Shown: piece by piece, positions 1 through 7,887 of the stretch
How positions within the stretch are numbered: position 1 is the stretch's first letter
Layout of the letters: every line of letters starts with the position of its first letter
Assembly: GCF_030542105.1 (NCBI RefSeq)
Contig: NZ_JAUOFB010000005.1
Coordinates: 62,001-126,000 of the forward strand
DNA from: Hymenobacter sp. BT730
GTDB taxonomy: Bacteria > Bacteroidota > Bacteroidia > Cytophagales > Hymenobacteraceae
Length of the DNA stretch: 64,000 nucleotides
Direction of reading: 5' to 3'
Notes under the pieces: generated by a model
Databases searched by the model: none
The model's input: the letters and a program-made list of their open reading frames with translations, nothing else
Told to the model about the DNA's origin: nothing
Position numbers and translations under genes: made by a program

Positions 1-3
1 TTC

Positions 4-49
4 CACTAAAAAGCCCTTGACGTTTATAAACGCCAAGGGCTTTTTAGTG
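4..49. terminator. Rho-independent-type hairpin, probably bidirectional
   Basis: The arms 4-22 and 31-49 are complementary with one mismatch (a20/c33), and the intervening TTTATAAA lets the stem extend inward. Each arm ends in a run of A or T, so it can end transcription from either side. It lies just past the stop of the minus-strand gene that ends at 87 and probably terminates it together with whatever lies left of the window. Confidence 0.8.
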
Positions 50-86
50 CAATTATAGTTTACTAATACTGTGGCCGGTAAGCCAG

Positions 87-623
87 TTAGAACAACTGGG
101 CGGCTTCCCGCTTCACTGCAAACAGGGCCTGGGCCGTGGGGTCTACTTCTTCCGCAATCAGAGTTTCCAGCACGCGCTTGGCCAGCTCAGTGCCGCGGGA
201 CTGCTGGGGCGTGGGCATGGCGTGGTAGGCCTTATTGATCATGGTAAGTACGTTTTCCTTTGCCTGCTTTACCTGTCCCCAGGTTTCGGGGCTCATGTAG
301 AGCTGCTGCGAGAGATTGTGCTCATACTCTGCCCTGATTTCCTGCAGTAGCACGCGGTGGTAGTCGGGCGCCGTCTGGCCGGCGCTGCTCAGGCGCACCA
401 GCAGGTTGTTGGGCGTAATGCGCTCCAGCAATAAGGTAATGCGCTCAAAAGCTTGCAGGCGTAGCGGCAGCGTGGTTTTGCTGGTTTCCAGCCGATACTC
501 GATTAGGCGGCGTTGCTGTTCCTTTTGCAGATATTCTTTGATGAGGAAAAATAAAGCGCCGGCTACAATTAGCGCAGGCAGGATAATTTTTAGCAGATCG
601 AAGACGTAGGTAGTGGTATCCAT
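87..623 (-). CDS. Small single-pass membrane protein, DUF7935-like
   Basis: 178-residue protein of unknown function. After a short N-terminus there is one strong transmembrane segment (about residues 5-28, rich in I, L, A, V), then a charged cytoplasmic helical region with the stretch TTLPLRLQAFERITLLLERI and an alpha-helical remainder. This pattern matches a conserved uncharacterised Bacteroidota family (I recall it as DUF7935). The ATG at 623 (MDTTTYVFDL) is preferred over an upstream in-frame TTG at 644, because the membrane helix then sits right at the N-terminus. It is monocistronic on the minus strand, divergent from the Fe-S carrier gene. The family link comes from memory and the biochemical role is unknown. 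Confidence 0.8.
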   Translation of the reverse strand: MDTTTYVFDLLKIILPALIVAGALFFLIKEYLQKEQQRRLIEYRLETSKTTLPLRLQAFERITLLLERITPNNLLVRLSSAGQTAPDYHRVLLQEIRAEYEHNLSQQLYMSPETWGQVKQAKENVLTMINKAYHAMPTPQQSRGTELAKRVLETLIAEEVDPTAQALFAVKREAAQLF

Positions 624-732
624 GTGGGCAAGAAGGCCAAACAAGTGAAGAAAGAGAAGCTAAGGTACCGGGGTGCTGCCCGGCTGGCAAAGATATACGG
701 TGAACCCCAGCCTTATGTCTGTTGTTATATGC

Positions 733-768
733 CAAAGCCCGGGAGTAGCAGCAGTGCGCCGGGCTTTG
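733..768. other. Hairpin abutting the -7 box of the Fe-S carrier gene
   Basis: CAAAGCCCGG at 733-742 is perfectly complementary to CCGGGCTTTG at 759-768. The right arm ends directly before the TATCTTTG at 769. There is no T run on either side, so an operator or cruciform is as likely as a terminator. Only the inverted repeat itself is certain. Confidence 0.35.
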
Positions 769-776
769 TATCTTTG
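769..776 (+). promoter_or_regulatory. -7 box TATCTTTG upstream of the Fe-S carrier gene
   Basis: TATCTTTG fits the TAnnTTTG -7 consensus of Bacteroidota housekeeping promoters and lies 32 nt before the ATG at 808. No good -33 TTG is present at the expected spacing, so this is a partial match. Confidence 0.4.
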
Positions 777-807
777 CCGACTGTTTTCGTCTAACTCTGC
801 ACACACT

Positions 808-1155
808 ATGGCAACCGCCACGAAACTTGCTCCCATCAGCCTCACTCCCCGCGCGTTGGAAGAGGTAAGAAATATTTTGCGTGAGAAGAATGTCCCGGCC
901 GAATATGGCCTGCGCGTAGGGGTGCAGGGCGGCGGCTGTTCCGGCCTGAGCTACCTGCTGGGCTTTGATAAACCCAAAGAACAGGACGAAACCTTCGATC
1001 TGGACGGGGTACGCCTGGTCATGGATAAGAAGCACGCCATGTATGTAATGGGCATGGAGGTAGACTTCCAGGATGGCTTGAACGCCCGTGGCTTCATCTT
1101 CAACAACCCCCAGGCCAAGAGTACCTGCGGCTGCGGCACTTCGTTCTCAGCATAA
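808..1155 (+). CDS. A-type iron-sulfur carrier protein (HesB/IscA family)
   Basis: 115-residue HesB/IscA-family protein that receives or carries Fe-S clusters for delivery to apo-enzymes in the cytoplasm. The three cluster-ligand cysteines are present: C44 in GGGCSG, and C107 and C109 in the C-terminal CGCG. The length (about 110 residues) is typical. The reading frame is open upstream to a GTG at 673, but the ATG at 808 (MATATKLAPI) gives the standard N-terminus and follows a TATCTTTG -7 box. No isc or suf genes are adjacent, so it stands alone and could be an ErpA, SufA or IscA equivalent; sequence alone does not decide which. Confidence 0.95.
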   Translation: MATATKLAPISLTPRALEEVRNILREKNVPAEYGLRVGVQGGGCSGLSYLLGFDKPKEQDETFDLDGVRLVMDKKHAMYVMGMEVDFQDGLNARGFIFNNPQAKSTCGCGTSFSA

Positions 1156-1178
1156 GCTGCTTGGAATTTAGTATTAAA

Positions 1179-1212
1179 CAAAAGAGCCACCGTCATAGCG
1201 GTGGCTCTTTTG
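1179..1212. terminator. Bidirectional terminator between convergent genes
   Basis: A 14-bp perfect stem: CAAAAGAGCCACCG at 1179-1192 pairs with 1199-1212 around a 6-nt loop, with A and T runs at the ends. It serves the plus-strand Fe-S carrier and the minus-strand gene ending at 1193, whose stop codon lies in the loop. Confidence 0.85.
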
Positions 1213-1858
1213 TTTGCTGCCTCCAAGATTCCTCCAACACTTTTCTCTGTTGGCGTACCGCTTCCCACGTGGCTATATCCCACTCATTGGGATAGTCGAG
1301 TGATTTTCGCCGTGGACTTTCGGCTACGATGTAATGAAAATAAAATTGTTCGGTGGCCATCAACTCCGGAATCTGCGTAGTCAGCCCATCTTCTTCAATA
1401 GTAGTGATAATTAACCCTTCCTTTAGGGCCTTCCCCAGCCGCTTAGGAATCCAAGCGCTACCAGCCTCCCAGGCATAAGAGTCTTCATCCTCCGTACCGA
1501 TGTGCAGTTGGTGAAAGTCATTTGCAAACTCTATTGCCGTCAGCCATTCCCCTGTATTAGGACTAGTTTCAACATTACTACCCAGCTCGGCTATTCGCAT
1601 ACTGAATGTCAATTGCTCGGGCACAGAATTGCGTTTCTGAATATAGAATAACCACGCTTTTGCATAAGAAATGCTCCTGCTAGTCGGAAGGTGAGCCTCC
1701 GATACAGGTGTTCTAAGAATAGTTACGCGGTGTCCCACTGTAAGCAGCACAGTCGAAAATGCTCCTGTCTCTACCACCACAAATGCGCTATTTGAATTCA
1801 CCCGCAATTCTAAAGCGCCGAGGCCAGACTCGAATATCTCTTTATAAAGGCAATGCAT
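1193..1858 (-). CDS. Hypothetical protein, no recognised family
   Basis: 221-residue predicted soluble protein beginning MHCLYKEIFE. I recognise no domain. It has no signal peptide or membrane segment, is acidic in the middle (around IGTEDEDSY) and has a basic, Q/R/K-rich C-terminus ending KEPPL. Its stop codon (1193-1195) lies in the loop of the terminator shared with the convergent Fe-S carrier. Base composition is more AT-rich than that of the neighbouring ChaN-like gene. It begins 12 bases beyond the stop end of the ChaN-like gene, and both are on the minus strand. The size and self-contained fold could suit an immunity-type or regulatory protein, but nothing in the sequence proves it. 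Confidence 0.75.
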   Translation of the reverse strand: MHCLYKEIFESGLGALELRVNSNSAFVVVETGAFSTVLLTVGHRVTILRTPVSEAHLPTSRSISYAKAWLFYIQKRNSVPEQLTFSMRIAELGSNVETSPNTGEWLTAIEFANDFHQLHIGTEDEDSYAWEAGSAWIPKRLGKALKEGLIITTIEEDGLTTQIPELMATEQFYFHYIVAESPRRKSLDYPNEWDIATWEAVRQQRKVLEESWRQQTKEPPL

Positions 1859-1870
1859 AGTAGTATCGAC

Positions 1871-2746
1871 TCAATAAGTCTTCGTCATATCCTCCGGCAC
1901 TACCAGCACATAATCCGCTTTCTGCCGATTCTCTTTATCCAGATCCTTCAACTGTTCCTGCGAGACGGTGCTGATGGTCATAATGCGTAGCTGGGGCTCA
2001 GCCTGGCGCAGGTACCAGACAATGCCATCGTGGTTATCGGAGTGGTAGCTGCCGTTGAGGTGCAGCAGCAGCTGACCGGACAGGCGGCTTTGGCGGATGA
2101 AGTAGGCCATGGTAGCATCCTTTAGCGCCTGGGCCTGAATAATGTTCTGTACGCTGCTGGCGTGGGCGGCATCAGCCCCAAACATCTTGCGCATGTTCTG
2201 GTAACCGGGTAGCTCGAAATCTACTGTAATGGGCAAGGGCGCAAACCAGGTTTTTTCATTGGTTGCCAGGGTATCAAGGGCCGTGAGGCCGCCTTTGGCG
2301 ACGAGGGAGGCATAGCGGCGCGGCACGTTGGTGCCTACTACACGCAGCTTTTGCTGCCGGGCCAGCTGTAGGAGCGGCTTATAGTCGGTAGAGTAATTGG
2401 GCCAGGGGCGGCTCTGGGCTTCGAAGGCTTTATCGTCCAGTTCGCCTACGTTGTACTGCTCGACCAGCGGCTGCACGTCACGCTCAAACATTTCCAGGCC
2501 CAGCACCAGCTGACCTTGCTTGAGTTGGGCCAGGTCGCGGGCTACCTGTAGCTCCAGCCAATGCGCTATGGGGTTGTTATGCTGTTCCCCAAATAGCACC
2601 ACATCGGCCTTCGCCAGTGCTTTCAGCATCTTGTCGTAGCGCACCGAGCGGCCAGCACCCGTGAATAATCGGTAAGCTGGTTTATCGGCAGCGGTGAAGC
2701 TGGCCAGTAGCAGTGCCGCGGGAAGCAGGAATTTGGATAACATCAT
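1871..2746 (-). CDS. ChaN-like haem-uptake/Tiki-superfamily protein
   Basis: 291-residue secreted or periplasmic protein of the ChaN family (haem-binding uptake protein, Tiki/EreA-like superfamily). Family hallmarks are GEQHNNPIAHWLE near residue 53, a GLEMFERD segment, and HLNGSYHSDNHDG in the C-terminal third, which supply conserved Glu and His residues. The first 20 residues form a signal peptide (FLLPAALLLASFTAA) without a lipobox cysteine, unlike the classical ChaN lipoprotein, so it is probably soluble in the periplasm. ChaN of Campylobacter binds haem; most other members are uncharacterised. The function here is inferred from family membership only. Confidence 0.88.
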   Translation of the reverse strand: MMLSKFLLPAALLLASFTAADKPAYRLFTGAGRSVRYDKMLKALAKADVVLFGEQHNNPIAHWLELQVARDLAQLKQGQLVLGLEMFERDVQPLVEQYNVGELDDKAFEAQSRPWPNYSTDYKPLLQLARQQKLRVVGTNVPRRYASLVAKGGLTALDTLATNEKTWFAPLPITVDFELPGYQNMRKMFGADAAHASSVQNIIQAQALKDATMAYFIRQSRLSGQLLLHLNGSYHSDNHDGIVWYLRQAEPQLRIMTISTVSQEQLKDLDKENRQKADYVLVVPEDMTKTY

Positions 2747-2787
2747 ACTGGCAACAAGATAAGTGGAGGCATTAACGAAGCTACACA

Positions 2788-2833
2788 GAAAGCCCCGACG
2801 TAGGTCTGCAAGCGCAGCTACATCGGGGCTTTT
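2788..2833 (-). terminator. Hairpin terminator after the ABC permease gene
   Basis: GAAAGCCCCGAcGTAG at 2788-2804 pairs with CTACaTCGGGGCTTT at 2818-2832, with a 13-nt loop. Read on the minus strand it follows the stop of the ABC permease (2854). The T tract is short. Confidence 0.7.
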
Positions 2834-2853
2834 CAGCTAACCAATAAGTTAGA

Positions 2854-4188
2854 TTATCCTTTATAGAACAGCCAACGGGACAGCTCGCGGTAGTTCACCT
2901 TCTTGCCATACATGAGAATACCTACCCGGTAGATACGGCCCGCTACCCAAATAGCAAACATAAATCCGGCAATCAGCAGCAACATAGACAGACCCAGCTG
3001 CCAGGCGGGCACACCACCAAAAGGCAGGCGCATCATCATAGCAATAGGCGAAGTCAGGGGGAACATGGACATCCAGAAAGCTACCGAGCCGTTGGGATTG
3101 GTAGTCAATACCGCCTGCGACACTACAAAAGTGAGTACCAGCGGCATGGTGACGGGCATCATAAACTGCTGGGTGTCCGTTTCGCTATCCACGGCCGAGC
3201 CGATGGCCCCAAACAAGGCACCATAGAACAGGTAGCCGCCCAGGAAATAGAACAGGAAGCAGGCAATCAGCAAGGGCATGTTCAAATCAGCGCTTTTCAG
3301 GGCCTGCGAGAATTTAGCGGCAACGTTGTCCTGCTTGGCTGCCTGATCCTGCGTGGTGGTAGGGCGCACCAGGGCCGTGGTACGGGCGGCGCGGTCTTCC
3401 ACAACCTTATCCGGACTGATTGAGCCGGCCATCACCGAGCTGATGCCCATGGAGAGCAGCACCCACAGGGCCAACTGTGTAAAGCCTACGGCGGCAATAC
3501 CCAGCACTTTGCCCATCATCAGCTGAAAAGGCTTCACGGAGGAAATGACCACTTCTACAATGCGGCTGGTCTTTTCTTCCATCACGCCGCGCATAATCTG
3601 CACGCCATAAATGAAGATGAAGATGTAAATCAGAAAGCCGAAGAAATAGGCCACGGCTGTGCTAATGCCGGTGCTGGAGCTTTTTTCGCCGTCGTCGCTC
3701 AGGCTCACGGTTTGCAGGTCCACGTCAGCCTTCAGATTATCCAGCACCTTATGGTCGAGGCCGGCGGCGCGCAGCCGCTGATTCTCAATGGCATTGTTGA
3801 CGGCACGGTTGATGTCATTTTCCAGCGACATGCTTAGCCCCTTGCGCGAAAACACCTGAAAGCCGGTCGGGTTGGCCACATCCAGCTTAGGTACATACAG
3901 CAAGGCATCGTATTTGGCCTTTTTGAACTCCGCTTTGGCGGTAGCTAAATCAGCCGATGCCCGCGTGAAGCTGATATCGTCCTTTGCTTCGGGCAAATTC
4001 TCGGTGAAGAGCCCCCCGGCATCAGACACGGCCACTACTTTGCCGCTGTCCGACATTTTGGCTATCAGTACCGGCACCGCAAACATGCCCACCGTGAGCA
4101 AGGGCCCGATAAGGGACATAATGATGAAACTCTTTTTGCGTACGCGGGTCAGATATTCACGCTGTACGATAAGCCAGATTTTTGACAT
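2854..4188 (-). CDS. ABC transporter permease, NatB/YhaP-like (ABC-2 family)
   Basis: 444-residue inner-membrane subunit of an ABC-2-type exporter. Residues 20-45 form the first membrane helix after a basic N-terminus (IWLIVQREYLTRVRKKSFI). A large extracytoplasmic domain of about 130 residues follows, then five or six helices in the C-terminal half. This layout, with VMEEKTSRIVEVVISSVKP between helices, is the NatB/YhaP signature. It lies 35 nt downstream of the ATP-binding subunit gene in the same direction, so the two form a transcription unit. NatAB in Bacillus extrudes Na+, but many relatives have unknown substrates, so the substrate is not assigned. Confidence 0.92.
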   Translation of the reverse strand: MSKIWLIVQREYLTRVRKKSFIIMSLIGPLLTVGMFAVPVLIAKMSDSGKVVAVSDAGGLFTENLPEAKDDISFTRASADLATAKAEFKKAKYDALLYVPKLDVANPTGFQVFSRKGLSMSLENDINRAVNNAIENQRLRAAGLDHKVLDNLKADVDLQTVSLSDDGEKSSSTGISTAVAYFFGFLIYIFIFIYGVQIMRGVMEEKTSRIVEVVISSVKPFQLMMGKVLGIAAVGFTQLALWVLLSMGISSVMAGSISPDKVVEDRAARTTALVRPTTTQDQAAKQDNVAAKFSQALKSADLNMPLLIACFLFYFLGGYLFYGALFGAIGSAVDSETDTQQFMMPVTMPLVLTFVVSQAVLTTNPNGSVAFWMSMFPLTSPIAMMMRLPFGGVPAWQLGLSMLLLIAGFMFAIWVAGRIYRVGILMYGKKVNYRELSRWLFYKG

Positions 4189-4223
4189 GATGGTGTAGTA
4201 GTTGCGGGTTGTCAGTATCGGGC

Positions 4224-5174
4224 TTACGCCAGGATAGAATCGGATTCGGGCACGTAGTCGGGGTGGGTTTCGCGCACCCGACGAATGAAAATGTCGTTGA
4301 TGCTGGGCACCTTCTCACGGAAGGTGTGCACCTCCACATTGGCAGGCCCGATAAGGTAGCGCAACAAATCATTGGGCTTGCCGTGCACAATGCGGATGCA
4401 GTCGTAGAAGTGGCCGTTTTCGCGCTCCTTATGCTCAATTACCTCGAAATCGGGGTGTACCACTATTAGTCGGCCGCGGCCTTCCACCTCATACGTTTGC
4501 GTGCGGTAGGCATCACGCACCTCGCTCACGGGGCCATCCAGCACTTTTTTGGAGCGGTTAATCAGGGCAATATGGTCGCACATTTCCTCCACCGATTCCA
4601 TGCGGTGCGTGGAGAAGATGATGCTGGCACCCCGGTCCCGCATGGCCAGGATTTCGTCTTTCAGCAAGTTGGCATTGATAGGGTCGAAGCCCGAAAATGG
4701 CTCGTCCAGAATCACCAGCGTGGGGTCGTGCACCACGGTAGCAATAAACTGCACCTTCTGCTGCATTCCCTTCGATAGGTCCTCGATGTTCTTATCCGCC
4801 CATCCCTTAATATCGAAGCGTTCCAGCCAGCCTTTGATTTTGTGCCGGGCTTCCTCCTTCTTAATACCCTTCAGCTGTGCCAGGTAGAGAAGCTGCTCCC
4901 CTACTTTCATCTTTTTGTAGAGGCCCCGCTCCTCCGGCAAATAGCCAATGTGGCCAATGTGCGAGGGATTCAGCCGCTCGCCACGAAACAGGACTTCGCC
5001 CGAATCGGCCCCGGTAATCTGGGTGATGATGCGGATAAGCGAGGTTTTGCCCGCGCCATTAGGGCCCAGCAAACCGAAGATGGAGCCTTCAGGCACCTCC
5101 AGGCTTACCCCATCGAGGGCGGTATGGTTGGCGTACTGTTTATGCACGTCAACAACTTGAAGAATTGGTTTCAC
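4224..5174 (-). CDS. ABC transporter ATP-binding protein, NatA/YhaQ-like
   Basis: 316-residue ATPase. Walker A GPNGAGKT is at residues 37-44, the Q-loop position carries Glu in LPEERGLY (usual in this subfamily), the signature LSKGM is at 133-137, Walker B LVILDEP at 153-159, and the switch His in FSTHRMES. About 80 C-terminal residues after the nucleotide-binding domain match a DUF4162-like regulatory extension. Translation starts with GTG (5172-5174), since no in-frame ATG gives a complete N-terminal strand. It is the first gene of a two-gene operon with the permease that follows and supplies the energy for export. Confidence 0.93.
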   Translation of the reverse strand: MKPILQVVDVHKQYANHTALDGVSLEVPEGSIFGLLGPNGAGKTSLIRIITQITGADSGEVLFRGERLNPSHIGHIGYLPEERGLYKKMKVGEQLLYLAQLKGIKKEEARHKIKGWLERFDIKGWADKNIEDLSKGMQQKVQFIATVVHDPTLVILDEPFSGFDPINANLLKDEILAMRDRGASIIFSTHRMESVEEMCDHIALINRSKKVLDGPVSEVRDAYRTQTYEVEGRGRLIVVHPDFEVIEHKERENGHFYDCIRIVHGKPNDLLRYLIGPANVEVHTFREKVPSINDIFIRRVRETHPDYVPESDSILA

Positions 5175-5257
5175 GGCAAAAAAGATCAGTGGATGATTTT
5201 CAGGGGCTAATGTAGCGTTTTTACTATGTCTATCATGTGATAGGTCAACCCATTATT

Positions 5258-5887
5258 TTATTCTTCCAACTCCCGCAAAGTGGCTTCTAGCTGATCCAGA
5301 TACTTGCCGTAGCGGCGCTGTTGCCGTTGCTGGCCCACATAAAGCAGCGCCGCCATAAGGAATAGGGTGACAAATACCACTAGACTCGTCAGGCCCCAGT
5401 CTACAGTGCCTTGATGTATGGCATTCAGAATGGCGTTGTGCTTACCATAAGCAATGGCTAGTACCACCGTGGTGAGGAAAGCAATAGCCACGTATGATTT
5501 ATTCTTAATTAAGGCGCGCATTTGCCGGATAGACTCCCGGATATGCCCGTAGGTGGTACCGTCGCCTAGCCGGAGTTGTTTGATAATCTGCCGCTGCCGG
5601 AATACGTACCACGAGACAAAAATAATCATCAGTGCTACGGCCACATCCAGCAGCACCAGGCTCCCGCCCAGCAAGTGTCGCCGACTCAGATTCGTGATAT
5701 TACCCACGTTCAGAATCACAATTAAAAAAATAATACGCTGGTCCCGCTGCACATTGCGCAGCATTTCACTGACGGGACTAGCCGGTTGGTTGGCAAGCAT
5801 AGCTTGGAGCTTTTGGTGAGTTAAGGTAGGGTCTGAAGTGCCGGTGGGCTGCTGTTGCCACTGCCGGCGAAAGGCATCGAGTTCCAT
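5258..5887 (-). CDS. Membrane protein coupled to an ECF sigma factor (candidate anti-sigma)
   Basis: 209-residue protein with a soluble N-terminus (about 55 residues, starting MELDAFRRQWQQQP), then four predicted membrane helices: about residues 52-72, 76-96, 131-150 and 162-185. A charged coiled tail ends LEATLRELEE. Its ATG overlaps the TGA of the sigma-factor gene (ATGA at 5884-5887 on the minus strand), which implies translational coupling and near-equal production. It does not resemble FecR or a zinc-binding anti-sigma domain. The position and membrane topology suggest it restrains the sigma factor; this is inference from context. Confidence 0.85.
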   Translation of the reverse strand: MELDAFRRQWQQQPTGTSDPTLTHQKLQAMLANQPASPVSEMLRNVQRDQRIIFLIVILNVGNITNLSRRHLLGGSLVLLDVAVALMIIFVSWYVFRQRQIIKQLRLGDGTTYGHIRESIRQMRALIKNKSYVAIAFLTTVVLAIAYGKHNAILNAIHQGTVDWGLTSLVVFVTLFLMAALLYVGQQRQQRRYGKYLDQLEATLRELEE

Positions 5888-6387
5888 CAGGCGAGTTGGG
5901 TTAAAAGGTGACGGAGCTTATCCTGCACGCGGTGCATCTTCACGCGCACATTGTTTTGGGTGATGCCGAGGATATCGGCCATTTCCTCGTAGGTGCGCTC
6001 TTCCAGATACAGCAGCACAAAGGCCTTTTCTACATCAGATAGCCGTTCTATAGCCCGGTAAAGCTGGGCTAGGTCGTCGGCATCGGGACCTGATTCAGGC
6101 GGCAGGGCAATGTCTGGCCCGACAGCGTCCAAACGGCCGGTAGTGGGGCTTCGCGTGCGGTGCCGCAACGCCGAAATGGCGACATTCAGGGCAATACGGT
6201 AGAGCCAGGTACTTACTTTGGCGCGACCCTGAAAACTAGGCCAGGCCCGCCAAAGCTGCAGCACAATTTCCTGGTACAGGTCCTGCTGGTCGTCGGCATC
6301 AGCCCCATAAACGCGGGTCACCCGCCGCAGCAAGGGTTGGTACTGGTTCAGGACAGCCAGGAAATCCGGCGAAGCATCAGCAGACAT
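5887..6387 (-). CDS. ECF-type RNA polymerase sigma factor
   Basis: 166-residue sigma-70 family protein. Region 2 is visible as DQQDLYQEIVLQLWRAW through STWLYRIALNVAI (residues about 30-75) and region 4 as LSDVEKAFVLLYLEERTYEEMADILGITQNNVRVKMHR (about 115-155), the helix-turn-helix that reads the -35 element. Regions 1 and 3 are absent, as in extracytoplasmic-function sigmas. It directs transcription of an unknown regulon. It is the first gene of a two-gene unit with the overlapping membrane protein; no surface receptor or FecR gene is adjacent. Confidence 0.93.
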   Translation of the reverse strand: MSADASPDFLAVLNQYQPLLRRVTRVYGADADDQQDLYQEIVLQLWRAWPSFQGRAKVSTWLYRIALNVAISALRHRTRSPTTGRLDAVGPDIALPPESGPDADDLAQLYRAIERLSDVEKAFVLLYLEERTYEEMADILGITQNNVRVKMHRVQDKLRHLLTQLA

Positions 6388-6507
6388 AGCGGCAGGGTTT
6401 GGCTTATAAGTCGCCGCTCCTGCTTCAACATTACAACTCCTGGAATATTTTTTTCAGTATCCCCTACCCCGCTGTCATCTCACAGCAAAATCCTCCCTCA
6501 CTCCATC

Positions 6508-6618
6508 TGTCATTCTGAGCTTTCTGAGCTTTGCGAAGGACCTTCTCAAGGCTGAACGACTCGCGTAACAATGAATTGTTCTTTGGTGAGAAGGTCCTTC
6601 GCAAAGCTCAGAATGACA
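6508..6618. repeat. Palindromic interspersed repeat, copy 1
   Basis: The arms 6508-6548 and 6587-6618 are complementary over about 32 bp around a 38-nt loop. The left arm carries an extra 9-bp tandem duplication (CTGAGCTTT twice, 6515-6532). It shares GCGAAGGACCTT in the arms, GAACGACTCG at the same place in the loop, and the TGTCAT ends with the copy at 9683-9785. It sits in the 311-base gap between the sigma-factor start and dnaJ. Apart from this repeat and the dnaJ terminator, the gap has only the sigma-gene upstream region, in which I recognise no clear promoter. Confidence 0.8.
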
Positions 6619-6643
6619 TAATATTCCATTAGCCACAAACACA

Positions 6644-6680
6644 AAAAAGCCCGGCTTCCAAACTGGAAACCGGGCTTTTC
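6644..6680 (-). terminator. dnaJ: Rho-independent terminator of dnaJ
   Basis: AAAAGCCCGGcTTCCA at 6645-6660 pairs with 6664-6679 (one G-U) around a 3-nt loop, followed on the minus strand by six T. It lies 19 nt past the dnaJ stop. Confidence 0.88.
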
Positions 6681-6698
6681 TACCGTTAGCGCAGGCCC

Positions 6699-7838
6699 TT
6701 ACTGGAAGTATTCCTTCACTTTCTCAAAGAAGCCTTTATCGTTCTTGCCAGGGTTGGGCGTGAAGTTGCGTGAGTCCCGTAGGCGCTCCAGCAGCTCGCG
6801 CTCCTCGCCGGTCACGCTTTTCGGCGTCCAGACATTCAGATGAATAAGCTGGTCGCCGCGGCCATAACCGTTCAGATCCTTGATGCCTTTGCCGCGCAGG
6901 CGCAGGATCTTGCCAGGCTGGGTACCCGGATCTACCTTAATTTTGACTTTGCCTTCGATGGTAGGCACTTCAATGTTAGCGCCCAAGGCGGCATCGACAA
7001 AGGATATGTACTGCTCATACATAATGTTGTTGCCGTCGCGCCGGAGTACTTCGTGCGGCTCCTCCTCAATCTGAATGAGCAGGTCGCCGGGTACACCACC
7101 ACGCTCGGGGTAGTTGCCTTTGCCGTTCATGGAGAGCTGCATGCCCTCGGCTACGCCGGCCGGAATGTTAATCGGAATGATTTCTTCCTGCAACTGGCGG
7201 CCTTCACCGTGGCACACGTCGCACTTGCTGGTTACCACTTTGCCTTCGCCGTTACAGGTAGGGCAGGTGGAAGAACTCACCATCTGACCCAGCATGGTAT
7301 TTACCACACGCTTTACCTGGCCCTGGCCGTGGCAGGTGCTGCAGTCCTTCAGATCGGTACCGTTTTTAGCGCCGGTGCCGGAGCAAGGGGCACACGCCAC
7401 GTAGCGCTTCACCTTGATTTTCTTCTCTACACCGTTGGCTACCTCTTCCAGGTCCAGCTTCAGCTTGATGCGCAGGTTGGAACCCTTACGCACGCGCCGG
7501 CCGCCTTGTCCGCGGCCTCCGCCGCCAAAGAAGCCCTCGAAGCCACCGCCACCGAAGATGTCGCCGAACTGGGAGAAGATGTCTTCCATGTTGGGGCCAC
7601 CGCCATTACCGCCCACACCCTGATGGCCGAAACGGTCGTAGCGGGCGCGCTTTTGCTCGTCTGACAGCACTTCGTAGGCCTCCGCGGCTTCCTTAAACTT
7701 GTCCTCGGCAGTAGGGTCGTCGGGGTTTTTATCGGGGTGATATTTGATGGCCACCTTGCGGTAGGCCTTCTTTATCTCATCCCCCGCCGCGGTTTTGGCC
7801 ACACCCAACACCTCGTAATAATCTCGCTTCGTTGCCAT
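6699..7838 (-). CDS. dnaJ: Chaperone protein DnaJ
   Basis: 379-residue Hsp40 co-chaperone that delivers unfolded clients to DnaK and stimulates its ATPase. Domain order is complete: J domain 1-70 with the HPD motif at 34-36, a Gly/Phe-rich linker (about 74-120, with [15 protein letters not shown]), four zinc-binding CxxCxGxG repeats ([32 protein letters not shown]) and the two beta-barrel client-binding domains. It lies 50 bases downstream of grpE on the same strand, so the pair is probably co-transcribed; dnaK is not in this window. It has its own strong terminator. Confidence 0.98.
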   Translation of the reverse strand: MATKRDYYEVLGVAKTAAGDEIKKAYRKVAIKYHPDKNPDDPTAEDKFKEAAEAYEVLSDEQKRARYDRFGHQGVGGNGGGPNMEDIFSQFGDIFGGGGFEGFFGGGGRGQGGRRVRKGSNLRIKLKLDLEEVANGVEKKIKVKRYVACAPCSGTGAKNGTDLKDCSTCHGQGQVKRVVNTMLGQMVSSSTCPTCNGEGKVVTSKCDVCHGEGRQLQEEIIPINIPAGVAEGMQLSMNGKGNYPERGGVPGDLLIQIEEEPHEVLRRDGNNIMYEQYISFVDAALGANIEVPTIEGKVKIKVDPGTQPGKILRLRGKGIKDLNGYGRGDQLIHLNVWTPKSVTGEERELLERLRDSRNFTPNPGKNDKGFFEKVKEYFQ

Positions 7839-7855
7839 TGTTGGTTTACTCGTCT

Positions 7856-7879
7856 GTCATGCTTTTTGGTGAGCATGAC
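7856..7879 (-). other. Intercistronic hairpin between grpE and dnaJ
   Basis: GTCATGCT at 7856-7863 pairs perfectly with AGCATGAC at 7872-7879 around an 8-nt loop. It lies in the 49-base spacer between the two cistrons and could act as an RNA-processing or stability element. There is no T run typical of a terminator on the minus strand. Confidence 0.45.
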
Positions 7880-7887
7880 CAATATTT

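Noticed and set aside
6840-7664. 274-codon open frame antisense to dnaJ
   Set aside because: A mirror of the dnaJ zinc-finger and Gly-rich region, no domain, and the dnaJ evidence is overwhelming.
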